Source of the DNA: Candidatus Woesearchaeota archaeon
Lineage (GTDB): Archaea; Nanobdellota; Nanobdellia; SCGC-AAA011-G17; ARS1403
Length of the DNA: 38,792 nucleotides
Direction: 5' to 3'
Assembly (NCBI GenBank): GCA_016188065.1
Contig: JACPIN010000006.1
Location: 1 to 38,792, forward strand
Both the position numbers and the translations under genes were made by a program. Positions 1 to 9,378 of the stretch are shown piece by piece. Position 1 is the stretch's first letter, and every line of letters starts with the position of its first letter. Under the pieces are notes generated by a model. It saw only the letters and a list, made by a program, of their open reading frames with translations, searched no databases and was not told the origin of the DNA.

Positions 1-139
1 CCTTTTCTAAATTATTTCCTGAAGCTATAACCTTTTTGTTTTCAATTGCAATCCATTGATCTCTATATTTTTTTAGAAATTCTGTATTGTGATTTTCTCC
101 CCATTTCAAATCTTCCCAAAATTCCTTATTTGCCTTCAT
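1..139 (-). CDS. DUF5678-like protein, N-terminal part (runs off window)
   Basis: An open frame starts at ATG 139 on the minus strand and runs off the left edge, giving 46 codons without a stop. The peptide holds a region of the type W-x-E-N-H...FLKKYRDQWIAIENKKVIASG, which matches my memory of DUF5678: a short domain with a conserved 'Y..kWiAi..gkVia.G' core of unknown function, common in archaea and candidate-phylum bacteria. The C-terminus is missing. The assignment rests on the motif only. Confidence 0.6.
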   Translation of the reverse strand, partial: MKANKEFWEDLKWGENHNTEFLKKYRDQWIAIENKKVIASGNNLEK

Positions 140-246
140 AGATATATTTAAATAGCCCTAATATATTAAATTTTCTACAATGAACAGAGTTGATTGTCTT
201 CATAAAGAGTAATTCTGATTTTTATAGCTGTAGCTCTGTGAAAAGT

Positions 247-257
247 TTTTTATATAT
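247..257 (+). promoter_or_regulatory. TATA box of tRNA-His / hisS
   Basis: A TTTTATATAT-type box centred near 253 lies about 26 bases before the first tRNA base, the normal archaeal spacing. It probably drives the tRNA and the hisS gene that begins 18 bases after the tRNA. Confidence 0.65.
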
Positions 258-278
258 TCAGCAGTTAGATGGAAGTAT

Positions 279-351
279 GATGGGTATAGTGAAAGGGTTA
301 TCACAGGGGCCTGTGGAGCCTCAGATCCGAGTTCAAGTCTCGGTACCCATC
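279..351 (+). tRNA. tRNA-His (GTG)
   Basis: A full cloverleaf can be drawn by hand. Acceptor ATGGGTA (280-286) pairs with TACCCAT (344-350). D-stem GTGA (289-292) pairs with TCAC (301-304). Anticodon stem GGGGC (306-310) pairs with GCCTC (318-322) around CTGTGGA, anticodon GTG at 313-315. T-stem CCGAG (327-331) pairs with CTCGG (339-343) around TTCAAGT. G at 279 would be the tRNA-His-specific G-1, opposite discriminator C at 351. Both are identity elements for HisRS, and G-1 is encoded. CCA is not encoded. There is no intron. Confidence 0.96.
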
Positions 352-368
352 CTTCAAAGAGGTAAAAA

Positions 369-1700
369 ATGAAGCTTCAAAATCCTAGAGGGATGAGGGA
401 TCTTAGTCCTGAAGAGAGCATTTTCAGAAATCAAATCATTGGAGTAATCAAAACGGCTTTTGAGAATTATGGCTTTTCTCCTCTTGGAACCCCGTTAATA
501 GAAAGATTCGAGATTTTATCTGCAAAATATGCTGGCGGAGAGGAGATATTAAAAGAAACCTTCAAATTAAAAGACCAGGGAAAAAGGCAGCTTGGATTGA
601 GATATGATCTGACTGTGCCTTTGGCAAGATATATCGGAATGAACCAGCAGATAAAACTTCCGTTTAAGAGGTATCAGATCGGAACAGTTTATAGAGATGG
701 TCCGATAAAATTAGGAAGGGCAAGAGAATTCATACAATGCGATGCAGATATAATTGGAAGCGCTTCTGTATTAGCTGATGCTGAATTACTCATCTTAGCC
801 GCAAGAATTTTTGAAAGACTAGGCTTGAAAGTCAAGATAAAACTGAACTCCAGGAAAATACTAGATGCAATCATGGAAGCACTGGATATCCCTGAAAAAG
901 ACAAGATAGAATTCATTCTCTCTCTTGACAAGCTCGATAAAATAGGGGCTAATGGTGTCAGGGAAGATTTGAAGAAAAAAGGGATCAAGGAATATGATGA
1001 AATCAAGCCACTTTTATCGACGATAAAAACAAACTCACCAGATGAACTAAAAAAGAATGTAAGTAAATTATTTGCCAAAAATAATAAGAAATTTGAAAAC
1101 ACAGAATATGAAAAAGGCTTTGTGGACATATGCGAGATATTAAGCTATTTGAAAGGCATTGGGATTAAAAACATTGAGTTCAGTGGGGCATTGGCAAGAG
1201 GGTTGACTTATTATACAGGGGCTGTTTTTGAAGTTTTCTTAAAAAATTCTGAAGTAAAAAGCTCTGTTGCCGGCGGCGGGAGATATGATGAGATGATTGG
1301 AAAATTTTTAGAAGGAAAAAATTACTATCCTGCTACTGGAATTTCTTTTGGACTGGAGCCCATAATTAAGGCTCTGAAAATTGATAAAAAAGAAGCTAAG
1401 AAAACAGTAACTCAAGTCTACATTATTCCAATTAATGCATTAAAAGAATCTTTAGATATTGCTGAAAAACTAAGAAAAGAAAACCTTAATGTTGATATTG
1501 CTTTTGACAAAAAAGGCGTTAGCAAAGGGTTGGATTATGCCAACTCGCTATCCATACCTTACGTGATAATAATCGGCGAAGATGAACTGAAGAAAAATAA
1601 AATAAAATTGAAGGATATGAAAACTGGGAAAGAAAGATTATTAAATTCAAATGATATTGTTAAAATTGTTGAAAATGAAAAAAAATCAAAAGATATTTAA
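369..1700 (+). CDS. hisS: Histidyl-tRNA synthetase
   Basis: Class II aminoacyl-tRNA synthetase that charges tRNA-His; 443 residues, a normal length. It opens with the family start MKLQNPRGMRDL, then the motif 2 region (RYDLTVPLARY, near residue 79), the histidine-binding ARGLTYYTGAVFEVF stretch near 275, and the motif 3-type GGGRYDEMIG near 300. A C-terminal anticodon-binding domain begins with YIIPIN near 352. It lies 18 bases after the gene for its own substrate tRNA and is probably cotranscribed with it. The 3' end overlaps a tiny ORF that starts at 1675. Confidence 0.97.
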   Translation: MKLQNPRGMRDLSPEESIFRNQIIGVIKTAFENYGFSPLGTPLIERFEILSAKYAGGEEILKETFKLKDQGKRQLGLRYDLTVPLARYIGMNQQIKLPFKRYQIGTVYRDGPIKLGRAREFIQCDADIIGSASVLADAELLILAARIFERLGLKVKIKLNSRKILDAIMEALDIPEKDKIEFILSLDKLDKIGANGVREDLKKKGIKEYDEIKPLLSTIKTNSPDELKKNVSKLFAKNNKKFENTEYEKGFVDICEILSYLKGIGIKNIEFSGALARGLTYYTGAVFEVFLKNSEVKSSVAGGGRYDEMIGKFLEGKNYYPATGISFGLEPIIKALKIDKKEAKKTVTQVYIIPINALKESLDIAEKLRKENLNVDIAFDKKGVSKGLDYANSLSIPYVIIIGEDELKKNKIKLKDMKTGKERLLNSNDIVKIVENEKKSKDI

Positions 1701-1785
1701 TAGAATTTTGAAGATAATAGCCTATGTTATGGCTGGAATAGTTTTTTTAATAATGCTTTATGGAATAATTACAGCAATAAGATGA
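1675..1785 (+). CDS. 36-aa single-span membrane microprotein (putative)
   Basis: ATG 1675 to TGA 1785, overlapping the last 26 bases of hisS in another frame. The peptide has a basic N-terminus (MKKNQKIFNRILK) and then one hydrophobic span rich in I, V, L and M, ending in R. The stop overlaps the next start as ATGA (1782-1785), which suggests translational coupling. There is no homology call to make; support comes from the membrane pattern and the coupling, not from a family. Confidence 0.45.
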   Translation: MKKNQKIFNRILKIIAYVMAGIVFLIMLYGIITAIR

Positions 1786-1952
1786 ATAATTTGGAGATTC
1801 TTTCTCAAATTGTTAACTGGATGGTATTAGCTTTTATATTTACAAGAGTAATTGGAACAGGATGTTTTAGCAGATTTGAATGGCTATTGACCTTCATATC
1901 TGTAATGTTTGCTTATTTTATTAAATTTGTAAGTACAAAAATTGAAAATTAA
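1782..1952 (+). CDS. 56-aa membrane microprotein (putative)
   Basis: Starts in the ATGA overlap with the previous ORF and ends at TAA 1952. Two hydrophobic segments are visible: WMVLAFIFTRVIGTG, then WLLTFISVMFAYFIKFV. The C-terminus is short and polar. Together with the 36-aa ORF it fills the gap between hisS and the winged-helix gene. I do not recognise it; function unknown. Confidence 0.45.
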   Translation: MNNLEILSQIVNWMVLAFIFTRVIGTGCFSRFEWLLTFISVMFAYFIKFVSTKIEN

Positions 1953-1976
1953 AATAAAAATGTTTGATAGTTTATC

Positions 1977-2306
1977 ATGGAAAACAAATCCTCATTTAGG
2001 TTGGTATTTGGAGAATCTCCGATAATTAAAGTTATAGACTTCTTTTTGGACAATAGGGAATTTGACTACAGCTTAACAGATATATCAAAAAATGCAGGCA
2101 TAGGGTGGAGTACTTTGCACCTTTTCTGGAAAAAGTTAGTTATAATGGAAGTTGTTGTGAAAACTAGAAAAATAGGAAGAGCCGAGTTGTACAAGCTAAA
2201 TATAAATGGTTCTTTGGTGAAAAAATTGATTGATCTGGATAGAGATATTTCAAAAAGATTTATTGAAAAAGAATTAACAAAGCAAAAGCTAAAGATTGTT
2301 GCATAA
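1977..2306 (+). CDS. Winged-helix DNA-binding protein
   Basis: 109 residues, small enough to be one winged-helix domain plus a C-terminal helix. Residues 28-75 read as helix-turn-helix and wing: DYSLTDISKNAGIGWSTLHL is the HTH, and VVVKTRKIGRAELYKLN is the beta-hairpin wing. The C-terminal helix (LIDLDRDISKRFIEKEL) may dimerise. Single-domain regulators like this are common in DPANN genomes. The target is unknown; the gene is 24 bases after the two microprotein ORFs and may control them. Confidence 0.75.
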   Translation: MENKSSFRLVFGESPIIKVIDFFLDNREFDYSLTDISKNAGIGWSTLHLFWKKLVIMEVVVKTRKIGRAELYKLNINGSLVKKLIDLDRDISKRFIEKELTKQKLKIVA

Positions 2307-2339
2307 GGAATAATAAATTTTTAAAAAATTAAAATAAAA

Positions 2340-2618
2340 CTATTCCAGTTCTATCTCAATTCCCCCAAATTTTGGAACTATTAATTTGTTATATATCCCG
2401 GCTCCCACGTATCCAGATAAATATCCAGCTACCCCATAGGCTATAGGCGCCAAGATTATTGACAAAATTCCAAAGCCTACAAAAGATGTTCCAAGGACTG
2501 ATCCTCCTATGCTGCTGAATACTGTCAAAAGCACTCCAGTAACCAATCCGTAAAAAACCCCGAATATGCCAAACAAATTTGCCAATGATTTTTCGCTTAC
2601 TCTAGTTATAGTTTTCAT
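2340..2618 (-). CDS. Small glycine-rich membrane protein
   Basis: 92 residues with two hydrophobic, glycine-rich spans (about residues 13-38 and 44-75) separated by a short turn. Stretches such as GIFGVFYGLVTGVLL and GYLSGYVGAGIYN allow tight helix packing. The C-terminus is acidic (IEIELE). The start overlaps the scpA stop as ATGA, so the two are probably one message. No family assigned; it could be a small membrane partner or unrelated to chromosome segregation. Confidence 0.6.
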   Translation of the reverse strand: MKTITRVSEKSLANLFGIFGVFYGLVTGVLLTVFSSIGGSVLGTSFVGFGILSIILAPIAYGVAGYLSGYVGAGIYNKLIVPKFGGIEIELE

Positions 2619-3343
2619 TTAATCACCCCATTATTATTTATTTTTATCTCAATGTCTCCAAAATGCTCATCCTGAAGCATATCTATCCTTCTTTGATGAT
2701 CAAGGTGCAGCAGTGGAACAAAAGTAGCTATCTTATCCTCCCTCCTGCTGCTTTTCACGAGCATATCAAATGTTAGTTTTTTTTCTGTTTTGAATATGCC
2801 AATGATCTTGCTGTAAATCTGGTCTATAATATCATTTATGTTTGTTTTTTTCTCGGGAGGAATAACTATCGGAACATCTAGTGCATATTCTCTCCTAACC
2901 GTCCTGTTCTGGTCTACTCTGAGTGCTTTCTGCAGAGCTGAAATCAAGTCTTGGAGGGAGACTTTTCTTCTTCTTGGCTGAGGCATTTTTGGAATCACTA
3001 CTATCTTGTTTTCTTCCAATGCCTCTATAGAATTCTGATCAAGGCCTTCTGGAATGAACTCTTCATCTGGGGGGTTTATTATAGATTCAAATCTTGCTAT
3101 GTCCTCTTCAACTAATTTTTGTGACTTCATTTTCAAAAGAATTGCAGAAGCCAGAATTACCTTTCCGGAAACAGCAAAATTCATTTCCTGCAGCTTCTTA
3201 ACAGCTTCAATGTATTTTCTCGCTAACAGAGAAATGTCAATGTCCCAAGGATTCATCTCTTCTGTCTTTACCAGATCATAAAGAATTGTCTGCCAAGTTA
3301 TCTCATCTTCTTTCAAAAGCAACTCGAAGATTCTATCCTGCAT
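2615..3343 (-). CDS. scpA: Segregation and condensation protein A (kleisin)
   Basis: Kleisin subunit of SMC-type condensin. From ATG 3343 the protein is 242 residues and opens MQDRIFELLLKEDEITWQTILYDLV, the usual ScpA N-terminal domain. Then comes NPWDIDISLLARKYIEAVKKL, a hallmark of the family, and a C-terminal winged helix (TFDMLVKSSRREDKIATFVPLLHL). An upstream in-frame start at 3421 is unlikely: a strong TATA box lies inside that extension, 25 bases before 3343. No ScpB or SMC gene is visible in the window. Confidence 0.9.
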   Translation of the reverse strand: MQDRIFELLLKEDEITWQTILYDLVKTEEMNPWDIDISLLARKYIEAVKKLQEMNFAVSGKVILASAILLKMKSQKLVEEDIARFESIINPPDEEFIPEGLDQNSIEALEENKIVVIPKMPQPRRRKVSLQDLISALQKALRVDQNRTVRREYALDVPIVIPPEKKTNINDIIDQIYSKIIGIFKTEKKLTFDMLVKSSRREDKIATFVPLLHLDHQRRIDMLQDEHFGDIEIKINNNGVIK

Positions 3344-3361
3344 CCCAAAAATAAAGAGCAT

Positions 3362-3374
3362 TTTATATATAAAA
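3362..3374 (-). promoter_or_regulatory. TATA box of scpA
   Basis: TTTTATATATAAAA centred near 3367, about 25 bases upstream of ATG 3343 on the minus strand. It predicts a leaderless scpA message and decides the start codon. Confidence 0.7.
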
Positions 3375-3456
3375 CAATTGTTTTTACTGGCTGTGACAAC
3401 CCCCAAATATAAGCTACCCAAGGCTAAATATTGTAATCATTCTAAAGTGGTATTAA

Positions 3457-3473
3457 ACCGAAAGCTTTATATA
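3457..3473 (+). promoter_or_regulatory. Strong BRE + TATA promoter for a small RNA
   Basis: ACCGAAAGC followed by TTTATATA (3466-3473) is a near-ideal archaeal BRE/TATA pair on the plus strand. No plus-strand gene follows. Transcription would start near 3495, just before the hairpin at 3510-3541. Confidence 0.6.
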
Positions 3474-3494
3474 CTAGTTGCAATTCGCTATATT

Positions 3495-3577
3495 ATATCA
3501 CCTCTTTTTCCCGGGATTCGGGCTTCGGCCTGGATTCTGGGTTTGGATAATTCAAGAACAAGATTCTTATTATTTAT
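3495..3577 (+). ncRNA. Candidate structured small RNA with 14-bp UUCG hairpin
   Basis: Bases 3510-3523 and 3528-3541 pair over 14 uninterrupted positions around a C(TTCG)G tetraloop. Four of the pairs are G-U on the plus strand; on the minus strand they become A-C mismatches. The RNA is therefore read from the plus strand, in agreement with the BRE/TATA at 3457-3473. A second small hairpin, AAGAA/TTCTT around 3555-3569, precedes a T-rich stretch that may end transcription next to the convergent rps27ae stop. It is not a tRNA and has no C/D boxes that I can see. Ends are estimates. Confidence 0.6.
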
Positions 3578-3581
3578 ATCT

Positions 3582-3764
3582 TCATTTAGGCTTCATCTCA
3601 ACATACTTGCATCTTCCGCAAAAATACCTGTCTTTATGGTTTGCTAAGAAATATCCCTGGCCGCATTTCGGGCAGCATTTTTCTCTCTTTAAAATCCCTC
3701 CTTCAACTTTGTACTTCTTCCAGACAGTACTAGGCTTTCTGTTCTTTACTTTCTTCTTTGCCAT
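3582..3764 (-). CDS. rps27ae: Ribosomal protein S27ae (eS31)
   Basis: 60-residue small-subunit protein with a basic N-terminus and a C4 zinc ribbon: CPKCG near residue 31, then CGRC near 49. Length and motif match archaeal S27ae without ubiquitin. The start lies inside the last 35 bases of rps24e, the usual gene order in archaea. Confidence 0.95.
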   Translation of the reverse strand: MAKKKVKNRKPSTVWKKYKVEGGILKREKCCPKCGQGYFLANHKDRYFCGRCKYVEMKPK

Positions 3765-4029
3765 CTTTCTTTGCCTTTTTATTTTTCTTAATCAGTTTCT
3801 CAAAATCCTCTTTTGATTCATACACCTCGGCAATGACTTTTGTCCTTGTTGAGCCAAAATGATTGATCACTTTCTGAAGGTTTATTAGATTCTCGTCAGC
3901 TTTCAGTTCCTCCGCAATCAATTTTTTAATCTCCTCTTTTTTCGGCGTTGATTTTCTTGCATGGTCTATCTCAAACACAATCTCTTTTCTCTTCAGCAGC
4001 GGCAGATAAGTTTCATTGATTTTTTTCAT
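3730..4029 (-). CDS. rps24e: Ribosomal protein S24e (eS24)
   Basis: 99 residues. KRKEIVFEIDHARKSTPKKEEIKKLIAEEL and the later FGSTRTKVIAEVYES are characteristic of S24e. A lysine-rich tail (KKNKKAKKDGKEE) overlaps the rps27ae start. The start overlaps the spt4 stop as ATGA. Confidence 0.95.
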   Translation of the reverse strand: MKKINETYLPLLKRKEIVFEIDHARKSTPKKEEIKKLIAEELKADENLINLQKVINHFGSTRTKVIAEVYESKEDFEKLIKKNKKAKKDGKEESKEQKA

Positions 4030-4211
4030 CTTACTTTGATTGCATATTCTCCTGAGCTTTTGATCTCAAGTTTTTTTGCTATCTCGCTTTTGTTTGCATC
4101 TGTAATAAATAATCGTCCCTGGAAATTCTCAGTGAGATCAGAACCATTGCAGACAGTACAGCTGCTTCCCTTCACTAAAATCTTACAGCTCTTGCAGTAT
4201 TTCTTTTTCAT
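4026..4211 (-). CDS. spt4: Transcription elongation factor Spt4 (RpoE'')
   Basis: 61 residues with the Spt4 zinc-binding arrangement: CKSC at 6-9 and CTVCNGSDL near 18-24, followed by FQGRLFITDANKSEIAKKL. It pairs with Spt5 to bind the RNA polymerase clamp. It sits in the conserved rpoE'-spt4-rps24e-rps27ae cluster, overlapping neighbours by ATGA on both sides. Confidence 0.94.
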   Translation of the reverse strand: MKKKYCKSCKILVKGSSCTVCNGSDLTENFQGRLFITDANKSEIAKKLEIKSSGEYAIKVR

Positions 4212-4468
4212 TTTCCAAATGTATAAATCATTTCTCTTCTTAATCTTAATAATTGCTCTTTTTGTTCTGGTGTTAGTTCTTTAGGATCTGTATCCCTGTC
4301 TCTACATAAGAACCTCATATAATTTTCTATTGCAGATAAACTTTTATCATAATATATCCTATCTCCATTTGCATCATGTCTCATTCTTAATGTTTGCCCC
4401 AATACAATAAACTCATCTACTGCTATAGTCCTAATTCCGTCTCCATATCCCCACCAGTGATCTTTCAT
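4208..4468 (-). CDS. Unknown 86-aa protein inserted between rpoE' and spt4
   Basis: 86 residues, no recognised family. The N-terminus is aromatic (MKDHWWGYGDG), the middle reads DEFIVLGQTLRMRHDANGDRIYYDKSLSAIENYMRFL, and the end is a charged helix (TPEQKEQLLRLRREMIYTF). No membrane segment and only one cysteine. It overlaps both neighbours by ATGA, so it is translated with two RNA-polymerase factors that are normally adjacent in archaea. Context suggests a transcription-related or lineage-specific role, but that is inference. Confidence 0.75.
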   Translation of the reverse strand: MKDHWWGYGDGIRTIAVDEFIVLGQTLRMRHDANGDRIYYDKSLSAIENYMRFLCRDRDTDPKELTPEQKEQLLRLRREMIYTFGK

Positions 4469-5034
4469 TTCTTCTTATCCTCTTGCTGCTTTGATTTCTC
4501 TTTTTCTTCTTTCATCCAGACAACTGCTCCAAGTGCAGGCTGCCTCATCGTCAATCCAATTCTGGGGTTGTTAATCTCCTTGTAGCTCACTGCAATAACT
4601 CTTGCTCTGCATCTCTCTCCAGACTTAAGTACTCTCTTTGTCTCCTTGCCTGTCAGCACACCTGTTTTTGAGACGCTGACAAAATCATCCATTGTTTGGG
4701 ATAAATGAATCATGCCGTCGATAGCACCCATGTTGAAAAAGACTCCAAAGTCAGTTATCTCAGTTACATCCCCAAGAACAAGCTCGTGTATTTCTGGCTT
4801 AAATACTAATAATGTAAAAACTGTCCTGTAATAAGCTGCCCCGTCTCCAGGAATTATGACCCCTTCACCAATGTTTTTAATATCCGAAACAGCTATGGCA
4901 ATCCCCAAATCCTTCGAAATAAAGTTTTCAAATCTCTGGTTTAATCCTTTGAGTATAATCGACTTCAAATCAGCCTCGCTGAAATTCTTAGGAGGCACCC
5001 TTACATGGTCTTCTAATTCTAGTTCATAATACAT
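4465..5034 (-). CDS. rpoE1: RNA polymerase subunit E' (Rpo7/Rpb7)
   Basis: 189 residues. The N-terminal Rpb7 domain starts MYYELELEDHVRVPP, followed by GDGAAYYRTVFTLLVFKPEIHELVLGDVTEITDFGVFFNMGAIDGMIHLSQ, which is the S1 RNA-binding fold. The protein forms the stalk of archaeal RNA polymerase with Rpo4. The C-terminal tail is charged (KEEKEKSKQQEDKKK). Confidence 0.95.
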   Translation of the reverse strand: MYYELELEDHVRVPPKNFSEADLKSIILKGLNQRFENFISKDLGIAIAVSDIKNIGEGVIIPGDGAAYYRTVFTLLVFKPEIHELVLGDVTEITDFGVFFNMGAIDGMIHLSQTMDDFVSVSKTGVLTGKETKRVLKSGERCRARVIAVSYKEINNPRIGLTMRQPALGAVVWMKEEKEKSKQQEDKKK

Positions 5035-5069
5035 CTCTTACTGCTCCCTCAGAAATATTTTCCTGTTAA

Positions 5070-5417
5070 TCATCGTATCTCTTCTATGAATTTTTTTTGC
5101 CTTATCACAAAAATTTTTTTCCCTTTTAGTTTATTTTTTAATTCCCTGTCTGCCGTCGCAATTGCATATCCTTTAAAACTGATTAATAAAGAGTCAACAT
5201 CATCTTGATTTTCAGTTTTTATTATCTTGATCTGCTTTTGTCTCAAAATCTGCAGTGCAAGTTTAGCATGCTTGGCTTTTTTTTGCTTTATAAGTTTTTC
5301 TAACTCCCTCACTACAGCATCAAGTGTATAAATCCGGTGCTCTTTCAGCTGCTCACAGTAATCAATGTGAAACTTTGCGCAGTTGATAAGAAAATTTGTA
5401 TCCAGAATAATTCTCAT
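5070..5417 (-). CDS. PIN-domain protein (Fcf1/VapC9-like)
   Basis: 115 residues starting MRIILDTNFLINCAKF, the first acidic residue of the PIN nuclease fold. A second acidic pair lies at DDVDSLLI near 78, and IATADRELKNKLK near 92 carries the third. Proteins of this group precede rpoE' in many archaea and may act in rRNA processing rather than as toxins. It is the first gene of the minus-strand transcription/ribosome operon. Confidence 0.85.
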   Translation of the reverse strand: MRIILDTNFLINCAKFHIDYCEQLKEHRIYTLDAVVRELEKLIKQKKAKHAKLALQILRQKQIKIIKTENQDDVDSLLISFKGYAIATADRELKNKLKGKKIFVIRQKKFIEEIR

Positions 5418-5440
5418 CTATCAAAAAATCTGCTCTCATT

Positions 5441-5450
5441 ATTTATAAAC
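5441..5450 (-). promoter_or_regulatory. TATA box of the PIN-rpoE'-spt4-S24e-S27ae operon
   Basis: GTTTATAAAT on the minus strand, centred 29 bases before ATG 5417, so the leader would be only a few bases long. Confidence 0.65.
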
Positions 5451-5580
5451 TTTGCTATTATTTTTTTCTAGAATATGTTTATACAGCCTGTAGTAGCCAA
5501 ATTTAAGGGTTTTACAGGGGAAAGGCTTTTAAATGAAAATTCGCTTTTTAAGTAAATAAACATGGGTTTTATAACATAAA

Positions 5581-8408
<2,828 letters not shown>

Positions 8409-8410
8409 AA

Positions 8411-8962
8411 ATGAAAGAATACACTATATCTGAACTTAGGACCCTGGTAGATAATAGCTTTAATTATTTAAGAAAATATTTTGATCAGAATGTCGGTCGT
8501 CATAATCTTGTTATAGTAAGGGGGGATTTGGAGGATAATATATTAGCTAATTTTAATGTCTACACTAATAGAAAAGTCTATGTAGATATAATAAAGATAG
8601 ATGAAAACAAACTGATTAAAAAACTTAGAAATGGCAAAGTTGAAAATAACCTTGAAATTAAATTCTCTACAGCCTTAGATGAAATAATCGGAGAGGAGAT
8701 AGGATCTATTTTATTTTATGTAAACCATGATCTGGATAAAAAACTAGGACTTGCGCAAGAAGTCGCTGGATATTACAGTGGAATGATATATGCAAACAGA
8801 AATAATCAAGAGCCTTTATTCTTAAGACCATATAGAAATGAAGAAAGTTATGGGCGTGCAAGAAAACTCTATACAAAATTCAAAGATGCTAAATTAGCAG
8901 AGCTGGCTTTGATAAAAAACTTGGATGATTTTAATAATTTATTTAGCAGACTTGAAGTGTGA
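8411..8962 (+). CDS. Unknown protein between gyrB and gyrA
   Basis: 183 residues from ATG 8411, two bases after the gyrB stop; a TTG at 8405 could also initiate. I do not recognise a family. It is a soluble mixed alpha/beta protein: TISELRTLVDNSFNYLRKYF, then NLVIVRGDLEDNILANFNVYTNRKVYVDIIKID, then an acidic and lysine-rich middle and a C-terminal helix. No cysteines. Close coupling to gyrB on one side and the receiver-like gene on the other places it in the gyrase operon. Confidence 0.75.
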   Translation: MKEYTISELRTLVDNSFNYLRKYFDQNVGRHNLVIVRGDLEDNILANFNVYTNRKVYVDIIKIDENKLIKKLRNGKVENNLEIKFSTALDEIIGEEIGSILFYVNHDLDKKLGLAQEVAGYYSGMIYANRNNQEPLFLRPYRNEESYGRARKLYTKFKDAKLAELALIKNLDDFNNLFSRLEV

Positions 8963-8966
8963 GAAA

Positions 8967-9377
8967 ATGGCAGAAGAAAAAATAAAAAGGATTTTGTATT
9001 TAGATCATAATTTTTATATGCGTGAAAGATATGAAAATAAAGAGTATAAGGAAGTAATTGGAGATATTGAAATTTACGGGGCGTGTAATGTAGAAAAAGC
9101 TAAAGAAATATTCAGGGAATTTTATCCCTTTGATTTAATAGGCATCCATCTTTCAACAAGTTGCGCATTTTTCTTTGCTACGTATGTGAGAGAAAGATAT
9201 AGAGAGATACCAATAATTGTATTGAGCGGTGTTGCAAGCTATGCTAAAAAAACTCTTGATGATATAGAATTTCCTTATGATCAAATCTTAAATATCCCTT
9301 TTGAACCTCCAGAAGATACAGCTAAATCTCTTGTAAATATATTGCACAATATTAACAGAAAACAGGAAATGATCTAA
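8967..9377 (+). CDS. Degenerate response-regulator receiver (pseudo-receiver) protein
   Basis: 136 residues from ATG 8967, four bases after the previous stop; an upstream ATG at 8925 would overlap too far. The strand and helix order is CheY-like: RILYLDHN (beta 1), FREFYPFDLIGIHLS (beta 3), YREIPIIVLSG (beta 4), YDQILNIPFEPPEDT (beta 5). The phosphate-accepting Asp is replaced by the His of GIHLS, and the beta-5 Lys is Asn. It probably cannot be phosphorylated and would act as a binding module. No kinase is visible nearby. Confidence 0.6.
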   Translation: MAEEKIKRILYLDHNFYMRERYENKEYKEVIGDIEIYGACNVEKAKEIFREFYPFDLIGIHLSTSCAFFFATYVRERYREIPIIVLSGVASYAKKTLDDIEFPYDQILNIPFEPPEDTAKSLVNILHNINRKQEMI

Positions 9378-9378
9378 A

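Noticed and set aside
190-372. 60-codon plus-strand ORF
   Set aside because: It runs through the whole tRNA-His gene and its promoter and ends on the hisS start; an artefact.
3344-3421. 26-residue N-terminal extension of ScpA
   Set aside because: It contains the TATA box; the conserved protein begins at ATG 3343.
3510-3541. tRNA or rRNA fragment at the GC-rich hairpin
   Set aside because: No T-arm, D-arm or anticodon arm can be drawn; a single long hairpin fits better.
3378-3816. Plus-strand ORFs over rps27ae and the RNA hairpin
   Set aside because: Antisense to ribosomal protein genes, with low-complexity aromatic content.
5478-5520. CCTGTA...TACAGG inverted repeat upstream of the homing endonuclease
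   Set aside because: Only six pairs with a loop of more than 20 bases; expected by chance.
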